The translations under genes and the position numbers were made by a program. Under the pieces are notes generated by a model that was given only the letters and a program-made list of their open reading frames with translations, was not told where the DNA came from and searched no databases. From the NCBI GenBank assembly GCA_001465935.1, contig LNKV01000056.1, positions 62,001 to 126,000 on the forward strand: a stretch of 64,000 bases of DNA. Direction: 5' to 3'. Each line of letters opens with the position of its first letter. The first letter of the stretch is position 1. Source of the stretch: Clarireedia homoeocarpa (Eukaryota; Ascomycota; Leotiomycetes; Helotiales; Rutstroemiaceae). This document shows positions 1 through 11,338 of the stretch, piece by piece.

Positions 1-63
1 TCGCATTGCAGCACTTTCCACCCGCCATTCACATCTCAAGACCAAGAGCCGGAAAAAGGGAAA

Positions 64-843
64 ATGAGCACCCATCGCGCTGACGAAAAGCGCTTTCTCG
101 ATGACCGCTACAGCACCGTACCGGTCTGCCCTAACGGGCTCAACCCCGCCACGATCCTCGAAAAGCCGGTCCGCGAACGCATCGTCGATTCCTATTTCTG
201 GAAGGACCAGTGTTTCGCGCTGAACGAAGCAGACATTGTCTCGCGGTGCGTGTCGCACGTAACTTTTATCGGCGGCACATACGGTATCTCGCAGCGGCCC
301 AGCCCGTTCATCTGTCTTGTGTTCAAGCTGCTGCAGCTTGCGCCGAGCGATGACATATTAAAGGAGTATATTGGGTACGGGGGGGAGAAGTTCAAGTACC
401 TGAGAGCGTTGGGGTTGTTCTATGTGAGGATTACGAGGGGCGGGAAAGAGGTGTATGAGTGGTTGGAGGGGTGTTTGGGGGATCGAAGGAAATTGAAGAG
501 GAGGGGGAGGGACGGGGTGAGGTTGACCTTTATGGATGAGTTTGTGGATGAGATGTTGACGAAGGAGAGGGTGTGTGGGACAAGTTTGTGGAAGTTGCCG
601 AAGAGAGAGGTGTTGGAGGATTTGGAGGTGCTGGAGCCGAGGGTCAGTGAGTTGGGTGATATTGAGGACTTGTTGGCGGAGGAGAACGATGATGTAGAGG
701 AGGTGAGGAATGGGGATGGAGATGAGAGCGAGAGAAGTCCAGGGGATGAATTTGGAGAGGAGGTGGTAGAAAACACAGGGGAGACGATGGATGTTGACCC
801 TGCGGATAAAGGTGACGATGCGTCAAGGAGAGAAAGTTCATGA
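64..843 (+). CDS. PRP38: Pre-mRNA-splicing factor Prp38
   Basis: Single-exon gene of 259 residues. Prp38 is a component of the U4/U6.U5 tri-snRNP and is needed to activate the spliceosome in the nucleus. The N-terminal 180 or so residues match the PRP38 family as I know it: the NGLNPATILEKPVRERI segment near residue 24, then YFWKDQCFALNEA and GGTYGISQRPSPFICLVFKLLQ. The region around residues 100-175 holds the YIGYGGEKFKYLRALG stretch. The C-terminal 70 residues are acidic (Glu/Asp-rich) and probably disordered, as in other fungal Prp38 proteins. The ATG at 64 follows an A-rich context (gggaaaATG) and gives the expected family N-terminus, so the gene looks complete. It is convergent with the Rho exchange factor gene downstream. 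Confidence 0.95.
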   Translation: MSTHRADEKRFLDDRYSTVPVCPNGLNPATILEKPVRERIVDSYFWKDQCFALNEADIVSRCVSHVTFIGGTYGISQRPSPFICLVFKLLQLAPSDDILKEYIGYGGEKFKYLRALGLFYVRITRGGKEVYEWLEGCLGDRRKLKRRGRDGVRLTFMDEFVDEMLTKERVCGTSLWKLPKREVLEDLEVLEPRVSELGDIEDLLAEENDDVEEVRNGDGDESERSPGDEFGEEVVENTGETMDVDPADKGDDASRRESS

Positions 844-1623
844 TATATACAAGCGTTTGCAAGGAGTTTGGTAGTTCGGGCATTGGAAATTCAAAAGCTA
901 TACCCATCACAAGAGAAAATATTACTTGCCAAGAATTGGTTTTTACTTATATATTTCTATGGTATAATGCAAATAAGTATACTCTGAATGGTATCTTCCC
1001 TGAACTCAGACGAAAGTTGTAAATTTCATATATACATCATTATTACTCTTAGTTGTATAATCCTCGCAGTGAAATACATGATCTATTCGTGAGACTACAC
1101 AGGCAATGTACAGAAAGTTAAGGTAGAGACCATGCATACCTTTGTTCAACCAGAAGTTCGACACCGTAGGAAAAAAATGCAGACAATTTGGAAGTAGTTA
1201 GGTAGTGGGAAAAACCATCTTCCTTTAAATTCCTATCATGACCCTCCCCCCGTCCCACTTCCCAATACGCCTATTTGCCCATACGAACCGTCCCTTGATG
1301 AGCAACAAACAATAACATTCATTGTCCCTTCGAGCATGATCTATTGGAGGCAAGTGATACTGCTATGAACAGTTACCACCCATGGATGTTCTTCCATCCG
1401 AAAAACAGACATCATCATCGCATGAATAGCTTCCCATTAGACAGCAAAGAGAGACGGGTAGTATTATGCACACTTTGGCTATGATGAACCAGCGTGTCCA
1501 GCACACCTGAGAGACAACGAATAGAAGAGATGGGAAAGTTATCAGATGCCATGCATTTGTAGAACATGGCAATGAAGATGAGGAAAATTATGGCGTGTTT
1601 ATTCATATTATTAAAAGATCAGT
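844..1623. other. Convergent intergenic region, PRP38 / ROM2-like
   Basis: Lies between the 3' ends of two genes that face each other. It is AT-rich and should hold both 3' UTRs and polyadenylation sites. The open frames here are short and show no family signature. I see no RNA gene or repeat. Confidence 0.6.
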
Positions 1624-4600
1624 TTAGGGTAGAAAGTGGTGAAGGTCAATGCCTCGATGATGTGGGAGGGTGTTTTTCGTCACGTAATTCGGCACCATTC
1701 GAGCTAGATTGTGCTTCGGGTTTACGGCCTTGTGGCCAGAAATCAATCGCTGCAACAATATCCTCTCCTCTTTCGTCTTCATATGCATATATAATCTGTG
1801 TTGCAATGTGGTTAGCCAAACGTCCCTTGAAATAGTGGTATCATTCCTTACCTCGCGTGTGCTAGTGTGTAACATGCGAATGCTACGATGAGGCACAATA
1901 TGCACAGCATTAGTCTCGATATTTCTAATCTCAATGAAGTTCGGCTCAAAAGCGAGAATCCAAGGATAAGAAAGTGCGAAGCTTTGTGGCTGTCCTTCCC
2001 AATCGATCCTCCAATCAGGTCTTGCTCGCCAGCCATTACGATTGACGAAGAAGGAGAATTCAGAATAATTAAGAAGAAACTCCCCGTTGAGGCGCTCGAT
2101 ATGAATAGGTCGTACGTTCTCCTTTCGAGCAACGAAGTCCAAGGAGGTATCAGCTTGATCCAAGAGCGATTGAGTTTCAAGCGTCTCCAATGATACAACC
2201 TCGAAACCACGAGCGCAGGCCACACAGAGCTTTGACTTGAGGAAATGGATCGAAGAGGACTCTGTTGGGATGTAGAATTCTTTGAAAGCTTTAAGTTCGT
2301 CTTGACCATTGCTGAACATCTTGAAGCCTTTTTGTTTCTTGCCTTTTGACATAGCATCATTTGGCTCAAACACCTTGATAGTTGTTGACAAGGCCGATGA
2401 TTTGACGCAGCATACAAGGTGACGTCCCAAGCATATTCCAGTACGGAAGAAATTGCAATGACTTTGAATCTTTTTGGGGCGCTTCGAAAGTGCTGGTTCG
2501 TTAGGATTCAATGCGGACAGTGGATAAGACTGCAGAGACTTTTGAGATAAGACCAACAAAAGATTGTACTCTTCCAATACATCGATTTGTGTGACGTTTG
2601 TTGCATCTATCACCCGAACTGGCTTTGCAGCAGAGTCCTTAGATCTGCGATCTGAGACGAAGATTCCGGAGTCCGTACCGTAGATCAATTTACGACCACC
2701 ATCAAAGGGAGCTACGCAGTTGACCCGATTTGCAGTGGAGAAGAAGTTGCTGGAGAGAATGGATCGGTTATAGAAGTCGCCGCGCTTACGAAGGATGGCT
2801 TGCTGTTCGCCTATATGTTCCATCCACTTGTTTCTCGTGCCAGCGCTGTTGGCATACAGCGTCAGCTCATAGCCACCTTTTCCTAGATGTCTGAATGTGA
2901 TGGGGAAGCCATCCTTTTTACTACCACTGTCATTCGTATTTGTTTTGGCAGGAATCAGACTGGATGATGGACGTTTCACAACGCCAAGTTTTGGCATCAT
3001 TTCTTCCATTTCACGGATGGATAGGAGCTCCAGAGGTATGGGCCGGCGATACACCTTGACTTCCTCTTTCTTGCCTACCATCTTGATACGAACAAGAAGT
3101 ACGGCGTGATCGAAGAGATATGCTTGAATGTCAGTAGGGTCGGTTGGCGTTTTCTTCAAGGTCCCCTTATGAATTAACTCTCGTCCGTCATCTGTGAGTT
3201 TAAGATCAACGCGTTCATTTGGCCTGAACCGAAGCTGCTCATGCAGGCGCTTCAAATTAAATCGATTCTCCGCTTTTCCAGATTCAGCGTTCACGCGAGT
3301 GAGAAGTTCACGAATCATCTTCATGGCCTTTGGAATATCCTCCTTATCCTTGTTGCCATCGTCAGTGTATTTAAGAACATTCTCAAGCAAAAGCGGGTAA
3401 CGAGCCAATCTCGTTGTTGGTTTGGTCAAATAACCGTTCAACTCAAGCTTGCGCGATTCCTTTCGTCGCTCCGTCTCATCTACGAATTTAGCGAAAGAGG
3501 GGTTCAACGAGCGCTCATTCTCAAATTCGAATTTACCAGCCAGTTGATTTGATCCGTAAATGATAAATGGCTCAAATTGAGGCACGAATTCTAGGAAGAT
3601 GTCGCCAACACATTGCACCACGGGATGTTTTCGCTGGCGCTCTGTCAGCGCCTCGGCAAACCGGGAGCTCACACCATGGATGCTGGGTGGATCGACAATA
3701 TTCGAGAAAATAGTTCGAACAATCCTTTCCTTACGTGCTTCGGGAATTGGAGAGGGCGCGAGTTGGTTAGAGGAACGAAGAGGGAGAATCCAGAAGTCCC
3801 GCAAATACTCAAGATCTTTAACAAAATCTCGCTCAGTATACATGATCTCAGAGATAACCTCCTGGCGCTTCTTCTCCCGTTCCCCAACACTGTCTGCGAT
3901 TTCTTGCGAGACCGTATTGATCCAGAGCTTTTGCTCATCAGGCTCGTCAGCATCATGAAGACTTGCTTGGGATTTCTCTCGGCGAAGACCTGGCTGGGGC
4001 TTCAAGTTCAACCGGGATTGTTGCTCTAATCTACGAGGACAAGCAATAGAATAGCACAGCTGATCCCTTGTGCACGTTGGAGAATAGCACTCGGTCAGCA
4101 GAACAAACACACCATTTACTTCTGGCGCCTCGTGTGGCTCATCCATCATGGTCTCCCTGAATTGGTACATCTCAGTTGCCGAATCACGTAGCCTATGGTC
4201 GTAGGTAACATCATGAAAGAATTTCTGGGCGTCCAAAGCCCGTCCAAGAAGAAGCGCAAGATTCCTATCAGTGGTCTTGATAATGTAGGAAATGACATCT
4301 ACGGCCTCCGCACCACTGAAAGCATTTTTATAAGTCAGGTCATTCTTCGTCCTGTCTCCCACTATGATCTTCTCCTTAAAGCAGTCTCCCACTCGTGAAA
4401 GAAGAGCCGGATACACCAAGGGGGCTTTGTGTCGTGTAGGTCCACCCACAGTGCTGCTGATCGACTTTGCCGCTGGACGATGGGTAAGAACATCAGAGTC
4501 TGGAGGAACGATGGTTGAGGCCATAGACATAGATCGTGGCATGTCTGGCGCAACAGTAGAAGCCATACTTGAAGTGCGTGTTTGGGTTGCAGGACTCTTC

Positions 4601-5406
4601 GCCGGAGGTATCGAATAGTTCGAAAATTCTTGAGGCCCACTACCCGACGTTCTCCTCGCTGGTATAACTCGCCCGCTCATAGTTTGATGATGGTCACGAT
4701 CTTGTGGATAAGTGGTAAGCGACATGGCCCGCTCATCGTGTCGTTCAGGCACAACTCGTCCTTGGGCAGTTGTCCTCGATGATTGTGCCTGATACGGCGC
4801 TTGTCTGAAAGCATTGGCTGGTGCCGGGTTGAAATTACCAGCCGATGTTTGATACATCTGAGGTCTGGGTATGCTAGCCATTGACTGAGAGCGGTAAGGG
4901 TCAGAATTCAACGCTGGGCCAGCTCCGGGGTAATACCGTTGCTGCGGAGGTCTAGGGGGAAATTGCTGTTGAGGAGGGGCAGGCCCTCGAGGATCGATGC
5001 GTTGAGGTGAAGGATAGGGTCTGCGGTCGGATCGAACTTGCTGTGGCAAGTATTGAGGTTGTGGCTGGGATGATACCTGACCAGGAGGTGACGGCCGCGG
5101 TCCTTGGTGATATCCATTGGGCATACCACCTCCGTTTGGCATATTCCCCGGTGGGCGATATCCACCTTGCGCTGGCCTCTGCGGATGCATCCCACCCTGT
5201 GTACCTGATGGCTGCGAAGTCATTGTTTGTGTGCGGCCCTGAGACATATTTGGATGTGGTATGGATGAAGTCATGGTCTGCGACCGACCCGGCGGAGGGG
5301 CAGCACCAAAAATGTTCGAGAAGGCGGCTTCACGTTGAAAATTCGAAGCATGTCCATACTCATTGGGCCGCCCGCCATTTGACCTTCCTTGCTGATATTC
5401 TGCCAT
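1624..5406 (-). CDS. ROM2: Rho1 guanine nucleotide exchange factor, Rom1/Rom2 type
   Basis: A 1260-codon open frame without introns. Rom-type RhoGEFs activate Rho1 at the plasma membrane, upstream of the cell-wall integrity MAPK pathway and glucan synthase. Domain order seen in the translation: a Gln/Pro/Ser-rich disordered N-terminus (residues 1-325), a DEP-like domain (about 328-420), a DH (RhoGEF) domain starting near EKKRQEVISEIMYTERDFVK at 510 and running to about 710, a PH domain (about 740-890) and a C-terminal CNH (citron homology) domain (about 910-1230). This order and length are typical of fungal Rom2 proteins. The start MAEYQQGR is the first ATG of the frame; a 1.08-kb region separates it from the divergent VMA11 gene. 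Which paralogue (Rom1 or Rom2) it equals cannot be decided from the sequence alone. Confidence 0.93.
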   Translation of the reverse strand: MAEYQQGRSNGGRPNEYGHASNFQREAAFSNIFGAAPPPGRSQTMTSSIPHPNMSQGRTQTMTSQPSGTQGGMHPQRPAQGGYRPPGNMPNGGGMPNGYHQGPRPSPPGQVSSQPQPQYLPQQVRSDRRPYPSPQRIDPRGPAPPQQQFPPRPPQQRYYPGAGPALNSDPYRSQSMASIPRPQMYQTSAGNFNPAPANAFRQAPYQAQSSRTTAQGRVVPERHDERAMSLTTYPQDRDHHQTMSGRVIPARRTSGSGPQEFSNYSIPPAKSPATQTRTSSMASTVAPDMPRSMSMASTIVPPDSDVLTHRPAAKSISSTVGGPTRHKAPLVYPALLSRVGDCFKEKIIVGDRTKNDLTYKNAFSGAEAVDVISYIIKTTDRNLALLLGRALDAQKFFHDVTYDHRLRDSATEMYQFRETMMDEPHEAPEVNGVFVLLTECYSPTCTRDQLCYSIACPRRLEQQSRLNLKPQPGLRREKSQASLHDADEPDEQKLWINTVSQEIADSVGEREKKRQEVISEIMYTERDFVKDLEYLRDFWILPLRSSNQLAPSPIPEARKERIVRTIFSNIVDPPSIHGVSSRFAEALTERQRKHPVVQCVGDIFLEFVPQFEPFIIYGSNQLAGKFEFENERSLNPSFAKFVDETERRKESRKLELNGYLTKPTTRLARYPLLLENVLKYTDDGNKDKEDIPKAMKMIRELLTRVNAESGKAENRFNLKRLHEQLRFRPNERVDLKLTDDGRELIHKGTLKKTPTDPTDIQAYLFDHAVLLVRIKMVGKKEEVKVYRRPIPLELLSIREMEEMMPKLGVVKRPSSSLIPAKTNTNDSGSKKDGFPITFRHLGKGGYELTLYANSAGTRNKWMEHIGEQQAILRKRGDFYNRSILSSNFFSTANRVNCVAPFDGGRKLIYGTDSGIFVSDRRSKDSAAKPVRVIDATNVTQIDVLEEYNLLLVLSQKSLQSYPLSALNPNEPALSKRPKKIQSHCNFFRTGICLGRHLVCCVKSSALSTTIKVFEPNDAMSKGKKQKGFKMFSNGQDELKAFKEFYIPTESSSIHFLKSKLCVACARGFEVVSLETLETQSLLDQADTSLDFVARKENVRPIHIERLNGEFLLNYSEFSFFVNRNGWRARPDWRIDWEGQPQSFALSYPWILAFEPNFIEIRNIETNAVHIVPHRSIRMLHTSTREVRNDTTISRDVWLTTLQHRLYMHMKTKEERILLQRLISGHKAVNPKHNLARMVPNYVTKNTLPHHRGIDLHHFLP

Positions 5407-6486
5407 ATTGTCTGCGAATTATGCGGTTGATTGTTCTCGGTTGAACGCTATCTGTTGGCCTAGAAAAGAGCAACCAAGACTCGAAGGCCTATGGAGCCGA
5501 TCCCGGCCTCGAACGATCAAGATTGAGCCGTTCCTTCTCTGCCCTGATCCCGGTTGCGAAAGTCTTCGAGATGTGTAGTAACTTGTTGATTTTTCTTCAG
5601 CGTCGACTTGAGAGCTTCGTGGAATGTGCCGAATTGATGATTGACTTTTGTTGATTTCGGGTTGAAGCTGGATCGGCTCAAGCGAATGGATGATCAGCAC
5701 AGCAACCTTCCAAGGTCGTATCCGTATCGCGTTGTTAGGATTATTGTCCAGTCGCAAGGTAGAGAAACGAATAGTAACCTCAAGGGGAGAACATTTGAAG
5801 TGTTCAACTGAATGACAACTTCTCAATGAATGGATGGCTGGTGGTAGTGGTGGTGTAGGGACCGTACGAGGCACAATTCTGAAGTAAACGGCACGGTATT
5901 GTCTATGACTGTATCGACCTATTGAGTCGGTGGTGATTCTCTTTTTCCCTTTTTTCCGCGATAATACTCGTGAGGACTCGTAGGGTGTAGGTAAGTGGTA
6001 CTGGTTGTAGATTCGTCCTCCTTTAGCGCGGCTTTTCGGGAGCAAGATCCTTCTTTCGCCGTTCCTCGTTCCTCTGCTTCCTTAACAACTAGGCATCGAC
6101 TCTCTGTTAGGGAACGAACGAAGAAGTCGTGTTAATCTGGAGATATCGAGAGTGAATCTTCATTTGTCTGAAACGCTGTCAATGGATGTATCGCTTGAAC
6201 GGATAGCAAACGTAACGTCTCTACATTTGCTCTGGAGTTCACATCTTTTCTGATTCACGTTCGCGGCAGTCTGAAGAACCCGAGCACGTGTTCCCTACCA
6301 AACGATTACGGGCGCCACGTTGGTCACTTATGCAGTTTAGCTTTAGCTTAGCTTGCACTTTGGAACTTTGAACTTGATGGACCTTATCACCAAGATTGAT
6401 TCTATCTACAACTGCAACTTCTTAGTAACCGCCTCGCTGCCATCCTCTCGACTCAGTTCTAACACATATAATCGTGCGACGGCATC
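5407..6486. other. Divergent promoter region, ROM2-like / VMA11
   Basis: A 1.08-kb bidirectional upstream region. A 200-codon open frame on the minus strand at 5419-6045 contains no ATG and is probably chance openness in the long leader of the exchange factor. No repeat or RNA gene was recognised. Confidence 0.55.
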
Positions 6487-7257
6487 ATGTCGGCAACGAA
6501 CGAGCTTACTCCAAAGTTCGCCCCGTTCGTCGGAATGGTATAACACCCAGCTTCCGCAGTCTTCTTGATGCCGTTATGCTAATAGATTTGTAGGCGGGTA
6601 TTGCTTTTGCAATGACTTTTGGGTGTATGCCATCGATCCATGAGCTTCTGCAAACTATGTGATACTAAGATCCTGCTAGGTGTTGGCGCAGCATACGGTA
6701 CGGCGAAATCTGGGATCGGAATTGGTGGTGTTGGTACCTTTCGACCGGACTTGATTATGAAGGTAGGCGTCTCTTTCTGGATGGCCTTACCGGCTTCAGT
6801 ATCTAACCTTTATCCATGTGCAGTCCCTCATCCCAGTCGTCATGTCTGGTATCATCGCAGTCTATTCTCTCGTCATCGCAGTCTTAATAGCAGGAGATAT
6901 TAAGGCACCTCCGGACACCTACAGTTTATATGCGTACGGATCCCCCCCCAGGAGCATATCTTCTCTGTCTCTAACGACCTTACAGTGGATTCTTGCACTT
7001 GGCATGTGGCCTGTCTGTCGGGTTGACAGGTCTAGCCGCTGGCTATGCGATTGGAATCGTCGGCGACATGGGTGTCCGATCCTACATGCAACAATCCAGA
7101 ATCTTTGTTGGCATGGTCTTAATTTTGATCTTCGGAGAAGTTTTGGGTCTTTATGGGTATGTGGGAATATACCATCAAATTCGACCTTTGAAATGGTACT
7201 GATAATAGCCACAGTTTGATTGTTGCCCTTATTCTCAACACCAAAAGCAGAGGTTAA
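6487..7257 (+). CDS. VMA11: V-type ATPase proteolipid subunit c' (Vma11)
   Basis: Six exons: 6487-6537, 6594-6624, 6680-6762, 6824-6933, 6986-7156, 7215-7257; 162 residues. The protein is a membrane rotor subunit of the vacuolar proton pump V0 sector. The joined product has four hydrophobic helices. It begins MSATNELTPKFAPFVGM and carries GAAYGTAKSGIGI and GVGTFRPDLIMK; the latter I associate with the fungus-specific c' subunit rather than c. LHLACGLSVGLTGLAAGYAI follows, then the essential glutamate in LILIFGEVLGLYG of the last helix. It ends LILNTKSRG. All five introns are 52-61 bp with GT-AG ends and phases that agree; donors such as gtatgc and gtatgt decided the boundaries. It is divergent from the ROM2-like gene. 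Confidence 0.94.
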
Positions 7258-9859
7258 ACACGGAAGGGTATTCAATATCGGAAGACAAATAATTTGTGCA
7301 AATAAAGTATCACGGTCATGCGACTGGGTTGTTCGATTATAGAGAAGCAGGACGAGTTGCATTGGCTGGAGTTTGGGATCGATTATAAAATGTACAATGG
7401 CAGAAAGTGTATCGCGCATTTCGGAGCGTCAGCCGCGGTGTACATTTCCTTCGCAAGGAGTGCACTGCATCCATAATACCAACACTAGGGTCCAGCCTTG
7501 TTGATCTATTGATTTGCACATGAATGATCATATGTCGCCATCAAGTCGTAAGGGGCCCAACCCCTCCCTGTGTGCAAATTTCCATCAGTTGTGGGGTTTA
7601 TGTATAGTCTATGTGGATTACTGTGTCACTACAACGGCCAACTCTTCTTGTCATCGTTATCTCAAGGCCTTGCCATGCTCATATGCACCTCCCCTTTTCA
7701 TCGTTGTACCTCGTACAGCTGCCGGAGTCGCCGCCACTGCCCCTTGACATCTCGCTCCATTCCGAAAGCCTTGGCCCCCAATGCGTTGTGCTCGGAAGTG
7801 AGAATAATACCTATCACTGCTGAATAACCTTAACCTCTTCCCTATCTGGGGTTTGACAGCGGCAGACTGATGAAGCCTTCTTTCTTCTCCATCCTATTTG
7901 AGCGTACATGAACGACATGTGACCGAGGGTTGTGCTGGTAATATGGGGCGGTACTATGCATGTCCCCTTACCTTCCTCATTGAAACAAGCTTTTTAGGCG
8001 CAGCAGAGGTGTGTTTGTTTATTTATTTATTGTGCCTACTGATCTGAGACGTATGATGCATGTACATGCGGGTCGAATATATGGTAATAACACGGCCACG
8101 GCGGATGAGGAGTTTAGGAAGGTGGCAATGCGAACCGCGGGACAACTTTTTTGCTTTTGCGCCAACTTCACGAACGTCATTCATGCAGTGTCAATACGTT
8201 AATAACAACAATCCGTAAGACGATGGCAAACCCGAAGCCCCTATCATTTCTTTTAAACTTTCGGAAGCCGAGTCAGGAGTGTCTACCGGGCGAAGTAGAA
8301 GCGTAGCCTTGGCAGGATTGGAAGCTCTTATTGGCGCGCAACCTCTGGCATGAATTCCCCAGATTGTTCCCCTCTCTCCTGCTCTTGACCATCCATGAAT
8401 GGGCCATGTCTTTTCGGTCCAATTGTGTTATCTCATGGTTCTTGGTTCTTATCACAGTCCCCCCCGTAGAAGTCACAAAAGCAGTTCCGAGCTCTGATAC
8501 GGTCGGTCTGTACTCCGTCGATAATGCCGTGAAAACCGATCTGGCTTGTCGTTGGATTGCATGAATGCCATTTGACATCAGCCGCCATCGTTTGAAATCC
8601 TGAGCCACTTCCTACCGCAATAGGACGGTCATGCCCGTGGGATAATAACGGTAGAACTCTTTCTTGTTCTTGGAGCAATCTACAACCCCACAGGTCCTCT
8701 CTTCTCCCGAAAAAAGTATCCGACAATGAGCTAATACAATCCTATAGTTACGAGATTTGGATGTGGAAACAGACTTCTGCTCGGCAGCAGCCGTCTGATC
8801 TGAGGTCTATCAGCACAAAGTAAACCCGCGCTTTTCTTCATGCCCCGCGAGGTTTGCAAGGCCTGTAGGACAAACTGACGTGGTATCAGACAAAGTTGCA
8901 ATTTCATCAATGTTTGCTTTTCATGCAGCACAACCCAATGATAGCGCTCGCCCTCGACCTGATAGATGCGGAATGGTTGCAGCAACAACGCCATAATCAC
9001 ACCTTCTTCAACATGGGAAGAAAGCTTGGAAAGCTTGGAAAGCTTGAATCAATCGCATTTTCACGAGATACAATGCAACGATATGCCCGTTGCATGCAGA
9101 GTGACTACCCATACCGCCCTCGGTGCTGGCGGGTGAGTGGTAGATAGCAAGTTAGCTTGTCGATCAGGAACAGCACTAGCATTCAACCTTCCGCTTACAG
9201 TTATAGCCGCCCACCGACTTGCAAGGCTTGATTCAAGCTTATATTCCGTACATATGCATCTACTGGCTATCACAATTAACCGGTTGGATAGCCAAGTCTA
9301 CACCACTGCCGGCATTAAAGATCGACTAAGTATTTTTCATTTCAATTAGTCTTTCTTATTGGAGATGTGGCTCAGGGCTTTCACCATGCCCCTTTCCGAA
9401 GAATTAGATTTTTCGCCGCCGGCGAATATCTCCGAAAAAGAAACCAATGCCATCATGGGTCGACCTCCTTCCTTCTATGCTTTAGATTCCATTGAAGCAA
9501 ATGTAACATTCGCCTATCAGAGACTCTCATTGCCCCTCTACGATGCTGGCCAGCTTCGTGCGTTACCCCGAACGTGCAAGTTCATCCATGTCAGCTGCCA
9601 TATGAGGGTTTGGATTGATCTACACACAAGAGTGGATCGCGATTGAGAGGAGCCTCTCATGTTTCGATGTTCATAGACGTGGGGGACAAGGGCCGGTTTG
9701 CTCGTACCGGAATGAGCTTCGAAATGACCCTCGGCGACTCATCTGCTGTGTATAAGAGCACAAGATATTCCCCTCACTTTTCATATCCTCATCCCTTTCA
9801 CAACCATTCACTTCTCTGGTCTTTCGTTCTCACATCGGCTCATTCTCCAGTCCGGCATC
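7258..9859. other. 2.6-kb region without a recognisable gene
   Basis: No open frame here shows a family motif, a plausible splice chain or a signal peptide. The longest frames (for example 8273-8608 minus and 9359-9646 plus) look like chance. The last kilobase is presumably the promoter of the aspartic protease. A short 9-bp tandem repeat (aaagcttgg, about three copies) lies near 9016-9042. A lineage-specific gene or non-coding RNA cannot be excluded. Confidence 0.5.
9751..9757 (+). promoter_or_regulatory. Probable TATA box of the aspartic protease gene
   Basis: TATAAGA lies about 108 bp upstream of the protease ATG. A pyrimidine-rich stretch (cccctcactttt and onward) follows it, as is common just upstream of fungal transcription starts. 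The assignment is inferred from position and sequence only. Confidence 0.45.
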
Positions 9860-11338
9860 ATGCTTTCGTCCATCACCACCATTCTTGCTCTTGCAGCATA
9901 TGCTCGAGCTGCCCCGGCTGTCCCGGCTACCCCTAGCCTTGCTGGTAGGTCCACCAAGATCATATGCCTCGAACTTGATGCTAACATCGCACAGAGGTTC
10001 AGGGCTCTGCCTCCTTCAGTGTGCCTGCTGTGCACAACAGCAACTTTTCCCGCAATGGAACTGCAGCTCTCTTGAAGGCATATGCCAAGTTCCACCTCGA
10101 GCCTACGAAGCCAATGTCCCACGAGTTCATGTCTGCTCTCCGTAAGCGACAGGATGGCTCTGCCCCCGCTGAGGATTCCAATAGTGTTGAGTATTTGGTC
10201 CCAACTACTGTTGGTGGACAGCAACTCAACTTGGATTTGGATACTGGTTCTGCTGATTTGTATGTTTGGTCTCCTGATTATGGCTCTCCTGCTCCTCATC
10301 GGCGCACATATTAGCTACATCATGCTATTGGATATGCTCGTGGTTTTGCTCCATGCTAACTTTCACCCAGATGGGTCTTCTCTTCCCTTCTCTCAAGTAG
10401 CTCTCGTTCCGGTCATAACATGTAAGTACCATAAGCGTTCAACCACAGCTCATATACTGACACTTCTTCCAGCTACACCTCATCCAAGAGCAGCACCTAC
10501 AAAGCACTCTCTGGATACAGCTGGAGCATCGAATACGCTGATGGATCCGGAGCCAGTGGAGTCGTTGGTACCGATACTGTGACCATTGGAGGCACCACTG
10601 TCAAGAACCAAGCCGTCGAGCTCGCCAACAGAGTCTCGTCCACTTTCGTCAGCGATACATCTGATGGACTCATTGGAATGGCATTCAGCAGCATCAACAC
10701 TGGTAAGCAGTCACCACTCTCGATCATTAAACCTCGCATGGCTAACACAAGTAGTCTCTCCACGCCAACAATCCACCTTCTTCGACAACGCCAAGTCCTC
10801 CCTCAACTCTCCCCTCTTCGCTGCCTACCTCCCTTACAACGCCAACGGCGCGTATGACTTCGGCTATACCGACTCCTCCAAATATACCGGCTCTATCACC
10901 TACGCACCCGTGTCCTCCGCCAACGGCTTCTGGGAATTCGCCTCAACCTCCTACAAAGTCGGCTCCACTGTCCACTCGGCCTCTGGCTTCACTGGTATCG
11001 CCGACACCGGAACCACCCTGATCCTCATGTCCGACGCCGCCGTTGACGCCTACTACGCACAAGTATCCGGCGCCTCGTTCTCCAACTCCCAGGGCGGATA
11101 CATCTTCCCATGCTCGGCAACGCTGCCAACCCTGAGTGTCAGAATCGGATCCACCGCGTATGCGACCATTCCAAGCAGCCTGTTGAACTTCGGTTCTGCC
11201 GGCGGTAACTCGTGCTTTGGCTCGTTGCAGAGTGTGGGTGGCGGAAGCCAGAATATCTACGGAGATGTTTTCTTCAATGCTTATTATGGTGTTTTCGATA
11301 GCACCGGACCAAGATTTGGATTCGCTACTGCTACTTAA
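9860..11338 (+). CDS. Secreted aspartic protease, aspergillopepsin-like (peptidase A1)
   Basis: Five exons: 9860-9944, 9995-10259, 10371-10421, 10473-10702, 10755-11338; 404 residues. Acid endopeptidase of the pepsin family, predicted to be exported. The N-terminus MLSSITTILALAAYARAAP is a signal peptide. A propeptide follows and ends at a Lys-Arg pair (residues 79-80), a Kex2-type processing site. The first catalytic aspartate lies in DTGSADLWVFSS (Asp about 111), the flap tyrosine in SIEYADGSGASG, and the second catalytic aspartate in GIADTGTTLI. The C-terminus NAYYGVFDSTGPRFGFA is typical of family A1. Two cysteines (in FPCSA and NSCFGSL) can form the usual C-lobe disulphide. The last intron sits between FSSINT and VSPRQQSTFF. 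All introns are GT-AG in matching phase. A role in extracellular protein digestion is inferred. Confidence 0.94.

Noticed and set aside
5419..6045. Minus-strand 208-codon open frame upstream of the ROM2-like gene
   Set aside because: It contains no ATG (opens with TTG), has no family motif, and lies in the leader/promoter of the ROM2-like gene.
9291..9296. GCCAAG site upstream of the acid protease as a PacC pH-regulatory site
   Set aside because: A single 6-bp match 570 bp from the ATG is expected by chance in this length and no cluster was seen.
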